Positions 32,708 through 40,652 of a stretch of DNA of 43,663 bases are shown here, piece after piece; position 1 is the stretch's first letter, and each line of letters begins with the position of its first letter. Under the pieces are notes generated by a model that made no database searches, was not told the DNA's origin, and saw only the letters and a program-made list of their open reading frames with translations. The stretch covers positions 1 to 43,663 of the forward strand of contig JAOMCQ010000009.1 in the NCBI GenBank assembly GCA_028345095.1, written 5' to 3'. The translations under genes were made by a program, and so were the position numbers. This DNA is from Candidatus Nitrosopelagicus sp. GTDB taxonomy: Archaea > Thermoproteota > Nitrososphaeria > Nitrososphaerales > Nitrosopumilaceae.

Positions 32708-35485
32708 TTACTTAGTGGAAATCAATTCGTCAATTTTTCTCTTATCTCTAACACTTTTAACATAAAATAATGCTGTTACAATAATTCCTGCAGCTACTAT
32801 TGGTGCAACTAATTCAACGTACATGATATCTATGGATGTTTGTTCTTGAACAATTGTTCTTTGTGTTGGTACTGCACTAATGGATACTTTACCAAGCTTT
32901 CCTCCGCGCTGTTCTACAAACCAAATGTCGCCATTATCATCAGCAATAACAAATTGTGTAAATGATCCTTCTGTTGGTATCGGAACTTCTATCATCTGTT
33001 GATTATTCTGATCGTAAACTACCAAACTATCAATAACATGCTGTGCTATCCACATGTTATCATATTTATCAAAAGCCATTCCAAATGGTAATGATTCTGG
33101 ATTTGAGATTGAAACTTTATCAAAACTATCTAAAACTGGATTGAATTTTGTCACTGCTGGTCCAATATGTTCTGCAATCCATACATTTTCTTCTTTATCA
33201 ATCATTAATGCAAATGGTTCTGCCATTGGCTCAAGTGGTGCAAACTCTGTCAATTCTTTAGTTTCACCATCAATTTTTCCTAATTTACCTACAAGTGATT
33301 CAGCAAACCAAACATTGTTTGAATTATCAATTTCTATTGCAGTCGGTCCTGCTTCAGGTGTGATAGTATTGATTATCTTAAATTTTTTTGTTGATTGATT
33401 ATATTCTAACATTAATGATTGATCAATTACTGCAACCCAAACATCATTCTCATTGTCAACTCCAACTGATGTTGGAAGTGATTTTTTACTAACCAAATTA
33501 AACTGTGGAAGCTCTATTGTTTCAAATTTTTCTGTCTTTGGATCAAAACTTCCAATCTTTGAATTTGGTGTATCGGTGAACCAAATCTTTCCATCTTTTC
33601 CAATATCCATGAAAATTGTTGTTAATCCATCAAATGTGTATGGAGTAAATTGTTCATCTTCTAATGAAAATTTCCATAGTCGAGGTTTTTGTGCATCTGA
33701 AATCCAAATATTCTTTCCATCGTATACAGGGAAAAGTGGTGCTGTATCATCTGCAGGAAATTCATATTCGGTTATCTCTGTTCTAATGTCGCTTAACGTT
33801 GGCTTGATTTGTAAATCAAAAATTGTATTTTCATTAGAGTTTTGTTCTCTTTGTGCTTCTAATTCAATTTGCCAGTTTCCTGCAAAACCAAATGTTGCAT
33901 CTGTTGTATATCTTGTAACTGAATTTTGAACAGTTTCAGAAACCTCTGCTAGTATTGGAGAAATATTTTTTTGTGGATTTGACACCTTTACTTTTAATCC
34001 TGAAATATCTTCAAGCGGTTTGTCATCAAATGATGAAACTATAACTGAAATTATATTCTGTCCAATACCTGCAGGTTCAACTTTGACATCAAACTTTGCA
34101 TTCTCAGAGAAAAGAATTGACTCATAACCAAACGTTCCTTGTAATGCATCTGCTGATTGAATTTCTCCTTCTGGCAATGATGAGTTAACTAATAATGCAA
34201 CTACAGCTAATAATGCAATTCCTAAACCTGCTTCAAACTTCAATGGTTTACTTATCTTCTTTGAAATATTCAGAGACTGGTAATTGCTTGGATTTTTAAG
34301 AAACTTCACTTGATGCAAACCACCAAATGCAATCATTGCAATAGCGATTCCAATTTTTATCATAATTAATTTTCCATATGTAGATTCTGTGAGGGAACCA
34401 ATATTGTCATCTAAGAACCAAAGTAATGTTGGACCCGTAATAATCAAAATTCCAATTGCTATAATGAATAAGCCTGAAAATCTTGGAATCAAACTTAGAG
34501 TAATTTTATTTCTTAGGGAATCGTCAGTTCTGGAAACTGTTGGGAGTACAACAAATGCAAAAAATATGACTCCTCCAATCCAAATTGATGATAATAGATT
34601 GTGAGCATAATCCAAAATCCATGGTGCTTCTAGTTCTGTTGAAGCTCCATGTCCCATCATGGTAGTAGTTGCTATCAAAATTAGTGATGCAATTAACAAA
34701 GGAATCTGTTCTTTAATTGAAATCTCTCTTTTCTTTTCCATCCAAAACCAAATTCCAATGATTATGATTGTAATTATCATTCTCATTAACCAAGTTGTAC
34801 CAAATGTTGTTCCAATCACTTCTATTGGTGAAGCTTCTAATCTCCATGTTTGAACTGCAAGCATAATGAAATTCGATGCAAACGTTGCAATCACTCCGTA
34901 TCCTAAAATTTTTGAAAATTTCGTCTTAAATTGCTGATGAATGTTTTCAAAAGAATCTCTGAATCTTGTTTGCTGTGATGACCAAATTGTAATTGAAATA
35001 ATAACTCCACCAAGAATTATTGTTTGACCAACTAATCCGGGAAACCTTGCAATTGATTCAGGAATGAATGTTGTCTCAGAACTTTCTTGTGAATCTAATA
35101 GTGATGAATCAATTTTTACATCTCCAACTCCAAATACGACAGCTGCTTGAACTAAATGTCCGTCAACTTTTGAAAGAACTTTACTTGTTATCGTGTAAAC
35201 TCCTTGTTCAAGTGGAGGTGTTGTTACAATAAGTGATGCTTCGGAATTGTTGTATGAAGTATCTCTATTATCAATTTGATTTCCATTTGCATCATACACT
35301 TTTAGTTCAGAAAAATCAATTTCTACAGCTTCTGAATACTTTGAAATTATTTGAGTTACTCCAACTGGTGCATTTTGGCCTTGACCTGGAACTGTTTCCA
35401 ACAAAAATGGATGAGCACTGGCTGTAGGTAATCCTAAAAATAATATCAAAACTGGAATAATCCAAATTAGCTTCAATGATTTCAA
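32708..35485 (-). CDS. CopC-CopD-beta-propeller fusion, copper transport/sensing membrane protein
   Basis: 925 residues in three parts. (1) A signal peptide ending TASA, then HPFLLETVPGQG and about 100 residues of CopC fold, with the copper-site motif SKVDGHLVQAAVVFGVG. (2) CopD-like membrane domain (about 150-435) with around eight helices and conserved GHGAS, NLLSSIWIGGVIFF and GGLHQVKFL-like segments. (3) After a beta-rich region, a C-terminal propeller (about 575-885) of the streptogramin-lyase/Vgb type, seen as repeated (I)WFxDxxNSKIG, NVWFAES, NMWIAQH blades. A final transmembrane helix (VAPIVAAGIIVTALFY) ends it. It starts with TTG; an internal TTG at codon 4 would suit the TATA near 35504 better. 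CopC/CopD import copper in bacteria. Confidence 0.85.
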   Translation of the reverse strand: MKSLKLIWIIPVLILFLGLPTASAHPFLLETVPGQGQNAPVGVTQIISKYSEAVEIDFSELKVYDANGNQIDNRDTSYNNSEASLIVTTPPLEQGVYTITSKVLSKVDGHLVQAAVVFGVGDVKIDSSLLDSQESSETTFIPESIARFPGLVGQTIILGGVIISITIWSSQQTRFRDSFENIHQQFKTKFSKILGYGVIATFASNFIMLAVQTWRLEASPIEVIGTTFGTTWLMRMIITIIIIGIWFWMEKKREISIKEQIPLLIASLILIATTTMMGHGASTELEAPWILDYAHNLLSSIWIGGVIFFAFVVLPTVSRTDDSLRNKITLSLIPRFSGLFIIAIGILIITGPTLLWFLDDNIGSLTESTYGKLIMIKIGIAIAMIAFGGLHQVKFLKNPSNYQSLNISKKISKPLKFEAGLGIALLAVVALLVNSSLPEGEIQSADALQGTFGYESILFSENAKFDVKVEPAGIGQNIISVIVSSFDDKPLEDISGLKVKVSNPQKNISPILAEVSETVQNSVTRYTTDATFGFAGNWQIELEAQREQNSNENTIFDLQIKPTLSDIRTEITEYEFPADDTAPLFPVYDGKNIWISDAQKPRLWKFSLEDEQFTPYTFDGLTTIFMDIGKDGKIWFTDTPNSKIGSFDPKTEKFETIELPQFNLVSKKSLPTSVGVDNENDVWVAVIDQSLMLEYNQSTKKFKIINTITPEAGPTAIEIDNSNNVWFAESLVGKLGKIDGETKELTEFAPLEPMAEPFALMIDKEENVWIAEHIGPAVTKFNPVLDSFDKVSISNPESLPFGMAFDKYDNMWIAQHVIDSLVVYDQNNQQMIEVPIPTEGSFTQFVIADDNGDIWFVEQRGGKLGKVSISAVPTQRTIVQEQTSIDIMYVELVAPIVAAGIIVTALFYVKSVRDKRKIDELISTK

Positions 35486-35574
35486 ATCATCATACTTACA
35501 ATTTAAAGAAATGCCTCTTCGAAAACTGTACTATCTTAGTAAAGATAATAATGTAAGAATTTGGATAACACATA

Positions 35575-36222
35575 TTGAAAAAATCTTTTCTATTGCTCAG
35601 CGTAATACTTCTTTCAGGATTTGGAATGTCTTCAGTATATGCTCATACCACTGTATATGTTGAACAGTATGAGATTGAGGCTGGTTGGGGAGAAGAACCA
35701 CCAGTTGTAAATTTACCAAATAAAGTTGTAGTTGAGGTTGCAATTTCTGGAGAAAAAGAAGGACTTAGAACCGGAGTTACCAATGCATTCAAAACAATGA
35801 CTGCAACCCTAATCTCTGGTGGAGCAGAGAAAACACTTGATATCAACTCTGATCCTCGACCTGGACATTATTATTCAAAAATTTTACCAACAAAAACTGG
35901 TTCTATGTCATTGAAGATTCAAGGTGAATTAAATGGATTACCAATTGATGTTGTAATTCCAATTGAAGATATTGAAAGTCAATCTATTCTTGCATTCCCA
36001 CCAGTTAGCGGTTCATCTTCTGCAGGTGAAATTGGTGCAGTAAAAAATGCATTATCTTCATTACAAAAGGATGTCTCTAACATAAAATCAAATGTTGGTG
36101 AAGTTAGCCTAACTGCCGGTGGTATAGATATACAAAATGCCTACAACTTTGGTGTATTTGGTTTATGTTTAGGCGCTGCTGGTGTAATCTTAGCCGTAAT
36201 TGCTATGATTCGTCGAAAATAA
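35575..36222 (+). CDS. Exported, C-terminally anchored copper-cluster protein (Q1)
   Basis: 215 residues from TTG. The signal peptide is predicted to end SVYA with mature N-terminus HTTVYVEQYEIEAGWGEEPP. A beta-rich domain of about 110 residues follows (typical E-x-G-W-x-x-E-P-P strand, then an Ig-like fold), then a helical/coiled segment and a C-terminal transmembrane helix (GLCLGAAGVILAVIAMI) with RRK tail. It resembles the YtkA/FixH-like copper-associated exported domain; identification is tentative. It has a diverged paralogue at 37368 on the same strand. Confidence 0.65.
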   Translation: MKKSFLLLSVILLSGFGMSSVYAHTTVYVEQYEIEAGWGEEPPVVNLPNKVVVEVAISGEKEGLRTGVTNAFKTMTATLISGGAEKTLDINSDPRPGHYYSKILPTKTGSMSLKIQGELNGLPIDVVIPIEDIESQSILAFPPVSGSSSAGEIGAVKNALSSLQKDVSNIKSNVGEVSLTAGGIDIQNAYNFGVFGLCLGAAGVILAVIAMIRRK

Positions 36223-36345
36223 AAAAACTGATAGACAGAATTCTGGTTAGACGATGAAGTTCATTTTATGACACGTTAAGGGAACTATCTATCATTTTGT
36301 TTTTACACTTTTAATTATTATAAGAATTGGTACATGCTATGTTGT

Positions 36346-36380
36346 ACTAGAAAAAAAATAAAAATAAAAGGAAAAAAAGT
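36346..36380 (-). terminator. T-rich terminator of the plastocyanin gene
   Basis: On the minus strand, T-runs (CTTTTTTTCC, TTTTATTTTTATTTTTTTT) follow the gene end. The 36223-36385 interval between Q1 and this gene shows no ORF of note. Confidence 0.6.
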
Positions 36381-36385
36381 CTTTT

Positions 36386-37261
36386 CTAGATTCTTGGCAT
36401 AAAGCTAAGTCTTGATTTTGCTGATACTGCAATTATTGAAACAATTGCTACTGCAAGAATCACTGCTGCTATTGCACCAAATTCTGGAACTGCTTGAGCA
36501 TTACTGGTTAATCCAATTGGACCTGTGAATTCATCCCCTGGTATACCGAAACCTTGGAATGTTACAGTGACGTCAATTGGCAAATCATCAGATGCATCTG
36601 CTGCAAGTGCTGATGTAACGTGATTACCTTCTCCTGTATGTGAGTGATTATCACTTTCATTTAGGATTTCTTCACCACCATGAGTTGCAACAATGTCATA
36701 GTTAACGTGTGAACCGCTAATTGTAACATCAATTGATACTCTTTCACCTGCTTTTGCACCATCTGCGATATCAATTGCGATATCTGCTGCAGTTAGTGTT
36801 TGCATTTCCATTTCTTCCATATCACCATGATCTTTCATGTCTCCATGTTCATCACCGTGATCGTCGTGACTTTCTTCTTCAACAATTACCAATCCTTCCA
36901 TCCATGGATGTACCATGCAAAAGTAAGGATATTCACCTGCATCAAGTGCTGGGGTTGTATATGCTGCTCCCATCATTACTAATGAGCTGTCCCATGCACC
37001 ACTTGGTCCATCTGCTGGAGTACCAGCAGTTGATGTATGTGCTGCAGTATCGTTGTTAGCAAATGTAACCATTCCACCAACACCAATGGTAACTGTAGCT
37101 GGGATGAAACAATCTGGTTCACATCCCGGCATCGAAGAACCTTCTGCGTTCTCTACTGTCGCATTCATTGAGTGTTCAGCAAATGCACCAGGTGCTGCAG
37201 TCATTCCGATTGAAACAATTGCAAAAAGAACGAATAAGGAACTTATGGTCTTGTTATTCAT
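36386..37261 (-). CDS. Plastocyanin-like blue copper protein with His-rich linker and PEFG C-terminal sorting signal
   Basis: 291 residues from ATG 37261 (a TTG at 37285 is less likely). A signal peptide (MTAAPGAFA then EHSMNATV) precedes a cupredoxin domain of about 95 residues. Type 1 copper ligands fit H75 (AAHTS), C115, H118 and M121 (CMVHPWM). A Cys pair (C47, C51) is near the start. A His/Asp-rich linker (DDHGDEHGDMKDHGDM) follows, then a second all-beta domain. The C-terminus is AVPEFG (259-262), a hydrophobic helix and a basic tail, the PEFG-CTERM pattern of archaeosortase substrates. TATA at 37284-37291 puts the transcript start at the ATG. It probably carries electrons or binds copper at the cell surface. 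Confidence 0.85.
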   Translation of the reverse strand: MNNKTISSLFVLFAIVSIGMTAAPGAFAEHSMNATVENAEGSSMPGCEPDCFIPATVTIGVGGMVTFANNDTAAHTSTAGTPADGPSGAWDSSLVMMGAAYTTPALDAGEYPYFCMVHPWMEGLVIVEEESHDDHGDEHGDMKDHGDMEEMEMQTLTAADIAIDIADGAKAGERVSIDVTISGSHVNYDIVATHGGEEILNESDNHSHTGEGNHVTSALAADASDDLPIDVTVTFQGFGIPGDEFTGPIGLTSNAQAVPEFGAIAAVILAVAIVSIIAVSAKSRLSFMPRI

Positions 37262-37283
37262 TAGGTAAATTCTGGTGTTAGAC

Positions 37284-37297
37284 AATAAAAATGATCT
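37284..37297 (-). promoter_or_regulatory. Promoter element of the plastocyanin gene (shared with CFI-box gene)
   Basis: The forward-strand sequence AATAAAAATGATCT, 23 bases from the start codon, is identical to 38870-38883 upstream of the CFI-box gene (22 bases from its start). On the coding strand it reads AGATCATTTTTATT, a BRE/TATA-like element. TTTAGA lies next to it at both sites with one base of difference in spacing. Confidence 0.5.
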
Positions 37298-37338
37298 CTA
37301 AATTTACACCTATTTTATCGATTATTGTACCACTTTGA

Positions 37339-37347
37339 TTTTTATTC
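37339..37347 (+). promoter_or_regulatory. TATA-like element for Q2 gene
   Basis: GATTTTTATTC-type element centred about 25 bases before the GTG at 37368, indicating a leaderless mRNA. Confidence 0.45.
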
Positions 37348-37367
37348 AAATTATTCCATATTAGTAC

Positions 37368-38018
37368 GTGAACAAGATCTATTTCATCGCTATGTTGATG
37401 TTCTCATCTCTATTTTTGAGTGGGGCATATGCACACCAATCAGATTCAGTAGGAGATTATAGACTCGAAATTGACTGGAAAAACAAACCAATTGTTACTG
37501 GCGAGTCAAATGCAATCATTGTGTATGTTAGTGAAATGGATAAGTCAAAAGAAGCAGCAGACCAACCATTTATTCCTGAAAAAGGAATTGAAGGTTTGAA
37601 AAAAACTTTGAAGATACAACTAGTAGTTGATACTGAATCAATTACTCTTCCGTTACAACCCACTGATATTCCAGGAAAGTATGAATCTCCAATCACCCCT
37701 ACATTTTCTGGTTGGTCACAACTAAACTTTCTTGGAAAAATTAATGAACAAAATGTTAACTTGGCATTACATCCATTAAAAGTAGAAGAACAAGAGGTTC
37801 TACAATTCCCTCCAGTTGAATCAACTATTGTTGAATCTGGTGATTTTGAACGTGAGATAAATGACTTACGTGGTGATATTAGAGAATTACAAGAAACAAT
37901 TAGTGAGTTGAAGGAGCAATCTGAAAATTCAATGAATGGTCTAATGATAATTGTTGCTATAGGATTAGGAATAGCTGGAATTGTAATTGCTGCTGCATCA
38001 TTTGCAAAGAAAAAATAA
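37368..38018 (+). CDS. Exported, C-terminally anchored copper-cluster protein (Q2)
   Basis: 216 residues from a GTG at the expected distance from its TATA element. The signal peptide ends GAYA with mature N-terminus HQSDSVGDYRLEIDW. An Ig-like exported domain follows (segments VTGESNAIIVYVSE and YESPITPTFSGWSQLNF), then an acidic coiled coil (ERE-rich, about 160-190) and a C-terminal transmembrane helix (GLMIIVAIGLGIAGIVIAAAS) with KKK tail. It has the same architecture as Q1, but sequence identity is low by eye. Confidence 0.65.
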   Translation: MNKIYFIAMLMFSSLFLSGAYAHQSDSVGDYRLEIDWKNKPIVTGESNAIIVYVSEMDKSKEAADQPFIPEKGIEGLKKTLKIQLVVDTESITLPLQPTDIPGKYESPITPTFSGWSQLNFLGKINEQNVNLALHPLKVEEQEVLQFPPVESTIVESGDFEREINDLRGDIRELQETISELKEQSENSMNGLMIIVAIGLGIAGIVIAAASFAKKK

Positions 38019-38030
38019 TTTTTTTATTTT
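38018..38030 (+). terminator. T-run terminator of Q2 gene
   Basis: ATTTTTTTATTTT directly follows the stop codon and overlaps the end of the convergent CFI-box gene. Confidence 0.5.
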
Positions 38031-38848
38031 CTAAGTTTCTTTTTGATTACTGTAAATAACATAGCCGGTGCTACAAAGTACATTCCAACGTTTAGTAGTA
38101 TTACACCGATGCCATAACCTAACATCTCATGTTCTGTATCAACTGGCACATGAGCCAAAAGTGAAAATGATGTTAGCATTGGAGTTAGTGTAACTTTTAC
38201 TGCTTCTTTGAATACTGGATTCTCTCTTTCATAGTCTGCTACATATGGTGAAAATGAATAGTAAACTTGATTGAATCCTGACATGAAAATTTTTCCAGAA
38301 CTTGTTTGCATTACCACATTATCTCGAATCTCTCTCAGTTGTTGAACTTGTGATGACATTTCTGAACCAAATGCTGCAGTTGCAATCAAACAACCACCAC
38401 CTTCATTATTATTTTGTTGTGTAGATTGTGATGTCTGTTCTCCTCCAACCTCAATTGTGAAGTATGTAGTTTCTAGTGGTATTGGCTGGAACAAAATTCC
38501 TTCCATCTCAACTTTTACTTGATGTTCTCCATTTGATGTAAATTCTACAGGAATCTTTACGGTTCCTATGGATGTGTGTGTAAGTGGTATTGGTCCAAAG
38601 ATGTTCTGACCATCTTTGATAACTGTAATTTTATAATCAATATGTTCTTGTATCTTGTTAAATCCTGGCTTTATCCATCCAATATGTAATTTTGATACAG
38701 CGTTTGCTTCTGCTTCAGGAACTACTGATAATCCAATATCTAATGTTCCATTCTCAGATGGTAAAACTTGGTCATAATCTTCTGCACTTTCAGCAAAGGC
38801 TGGTGTTAACAATAAAGGAAGTAACATCAACCCTAGAAGATATTTCAT
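38024..38848 (-). CDS. Exported protein with CFI-box C-terminal domain
   Basis: 274 residues. The signal peptide ends TPAFA. An exported beta-rich domain of about 110 residues (LHIGWIKPGFNKIQEHIDYKI onward) is followed by a Gln/Asn-rich linker. Next comes the CFI-box: GGGCLIATAAFGSEMSSQVQQLREIRD (C153), then SGKIFMSGFNQVYYSFSP and a C-terminal hydrophobic region with a basic end. The CFI-box-CTERM pattern (C-F/L-I-A-T-A-A-x-G-S) is known as a C-terminal module of surface proteins and may be a lipid- or protein-attachment signal. It is adjacent to Q2 and shares a promoter element with the plastocyanin gene. Confidence 0.75.
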   Translation of the reverse strand: MKYLLGLMLLPLLLTPAFAESAEDYDQVLPSENGTLDIGLSVVPEAEANAVSKLHIGWIKPGFNKIQEHIDYKITVIKDGQNIFGPIPLTHTSIGTVKIPVEFTSNGEHQVKVEMEGILFQPIPLETTYFTIEVGGEQTSQSTQQNNNEGGGCLIATAAFGSEMSSQVQQLREIRDNVVMQTSSGKIFMSGFNQVYYSFSPYVADYERENPVFKEAVKVTLTPMLTSFSLLAHVPVDTEHEMLGYGIGVILLNVGMYFVAPAMLFTVIKKKLRK

Positions 38849-38869
38849 AGTGAAAATCTATCTGAATAT

Positions 38870-38883
38870 AATAAAAATGATCT
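38870..38883 (-). promoter_or_regulatory. Promoter element of the CFI-box gene (shared with plastocyanin gene)
   Basis: Identical 14-base sequence to 37284-37297, at nearly the same distance from the start codon. Confidence 0.5.
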
Positions 38884-38943
38884 TCTAAAATCTAGAAAAA
38901 ACCATCGAATCATTAATAGGTGATTTAAGGCTAAAATTTGTAA

Positions 38944-40605
38944 TTGTACTACAAAAGTTTCTTACTCATTGTATCTGTTCTTGTAACCTTACCATTTCTA
39001 AGTGAAGATGTATTTGGTCATGGTCTAGGTGGTGATGCTGCTCCTCCAATTAGTTTTGAAGGTATGGAGGTAACAATTTTTACACAGTTAGATCCTGCTG
39101 ACATGACTGCAGGTGAAGTTGATTCAGCAAATATTGCAATTCGATTTTATGACATGTTAACTGATCAAAATCTAGAGCAGGTTACATATCGTGTTGAAGT
39201 TTGGAGAAGCGGTGATCTTTTAGCTAGAAATTATTTCTATGATGATGATGGTGAACTAAATGTTGAGGTTAGACCAAAAGGAGATTGCTATGAAGCAAAG
39301 CCTTGGAAATGTACTGAATATTATGGTGAAGTACATGGAACGGCAGGTGGATTGTTTGCAAGAGGTGACGGAAGACCACTTATTGATGGTCCAATCTTTG
39401 AAAAAGGTGGATTATACAATGTTAAAGTTTCAATTGAAGGTGCAACAAGTCCTAGATCATTAGTAGCACAACCACTAAACTTTGATACTTTTGTTAGTGT
39501 TGCACAAGATCAAAACTTCTTTATTAAAACTGCAGAAGCTGCAGAAGTTCCTGTTACAGTAAAAACATACTATGACGATGTAGAAAATTTCACATATAAT
39601 CAAGGTAGTAATGCAATATCATTTGATATGCCCTTTGACTGGGATCCTGAATATATCGAACTAGTTCAAATGGTTCATGAAGAGATTCGTGTTCCAAAAT
39701 CATTTGATCCATACAATCCTGAAACATCATTCAAAGGTTATGTAGATGGTATTGAAGTTGATCAAAGAGTTTTAGTAATGGATCCATACTCATCAGAGAC
39801 TGAAAACATTGTTCACTTTTTAGTTACAGGAACTGAATTACAAAGAATTAATGAACTCTTAGGAGAATCTCACTATTCATCTAAAACAATGAGCTTTGAG
39901 CTAGTTCCAGAAGGAACTGTTAAGAAAAACTCCTTTGATATGTCATTTGATAATGGATACAAGGCACTAATTGCTTGGGACTCTACATATGGCGCTGGAG
40001 ATGAAATTCCATTTGAATTTTCATTCTTTGATAACAATGGTGGTATAGTAAAAGATGTAATCTATGCATTTGGTTTAGTTAATCCACAAGGTGAACAATT
40101 CAATTTGGTTACAGGTGACAATCCTGAAATGTTTGTAGGTACAAAGTCAGTAGAGGGAATTGCTACTCATATGATAACCATTCCTGATGACAGTATGTAC
40201 ACTTTGAATTTAGTATTAACTGGTGAAGGCTTTTCTAACTATGATGAATTTTTTCAAGCATCACAAATGTTTGAAGTAGGAGTATCTACTAGTAGTTCAT
40301 TAATTGGTACACCATCTTCTACCCCATCACAAACTGTTAACATTCCTGATTGGGTGAAAAACAATGCAAAGTGGTGGTCAAATGGTGAAATTGATGATAA
40401 TACCTTTGCATCTGGAATCGAGTTTATGATAAAACAAGGAATTATCTCTGTACCAACTACTACAAGTGGTGCACAAAATGATAACGCAACCATTCCTGAT
40501 TGGGTTAGAAACAATGCAAAGTGGTGGTCAAATGGTGAAATTGATGATAATACCTTTGCATCTGGAATTCAATTTTTAGTCAAGGAAGGAATTATTTCAG
40601 TTTAG
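38944..40605 (+). CDS. Exported copper-cluster protein with two C-terminal WVKNNAKWW repeats (P2)
   Basis: 553 residues from a TTG, paralogue of P1 at 31110. The signal peptide ends EDVFG with mature N-terminus HGLGGDAAPP. The body shares GPIFEKGGLYNVKV and the Trp-Asp strand (ALIAWDSTYGAGDEIPF) with P1. Near the C-terminus are two copies of IPDWVKNNAKWWSNG-type units (second copy has VRNNAKWW) separated by a Ser/Thr-rich linker. One cysteine pair (GDCYEAKPWKC) is found only in this copy. The function is unknown; surface copper handling is inferred from the cluster. Confidence 0.6.
   Translation: MYYKSFLLIVSVLVTLPFLSEDVFGHGLGGDAAPPISFEGMEVTIFTQLDPADMTAGEVDSANIAIRFYDMLTDQNLEQVTYRVEVWRSGDLLARNYFYDDDGELNVEVRPKGDCYEAKPWKCTEYYGEVHGTAGGLFARGDGRPLIDGPIFEKGGLYNVKVSIEGATSPRSLVAQPLNFDTFVSVAQDQNFFIKTAEAAEVPVTVKTYYDDVENFTYNQGSNAISFDMPFDWDPEYIELVQMVHEEIRVPKSFDPYNPETSFKGYVDGIEVDQRVLVMDPYSSETENIVHFLVTGTELQRINELLGESHYSSKTMSFELVPEGTVKKNSFDMSFDNGYKALIAWDSTYGAGDEIPFEFSFFDNNGGIVKDVIYAFGLVNPQGEQFNLVTGDNPEMFVGTKSVEGIATHMITIPDDSMYTLNLVLTGEGFSNYDEFFQASQMFEVGVSTSSSLIGTPSSTPSQTVNIPDWVKNNAKWWSNGEIDDNTFASGIEFMIKQGIISVPTTTSGAQNDNATIPDWVRNNAKWWSNGEIDDNTFASGIQFLVKEGIISV
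40359..40418. repeat. 60-bp direct repeat, copy 1 (within P2 gene)
   Basis: Identical at 60 of 60 bases to 40509-40568; start-to-start spacing is 150 bases (50 codons), in frame. Confidence 0.85.
40509..40568. repeat. 60-bp direct repeat, copy 2 (within P2 gene)
   Basis: Second copy of the repeat at 40359-40418. Bases just outside the core differ, so this is an older or partly converted duplication compared with the 102-bp pair in P1. Confidence 0.85.
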
Positions 40606-40652
40606 ATCTACCTGAAAATTCTTATACAAACTAAACAAACTTTGATTGATTT

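Noticed and set aside
33453-33929. Open frame of 158 codons on the plus strand within the CopC-CopD-propeller gene
   Set aside because: Antisense to repeated propeller blades; no start signal or protein features of its own.
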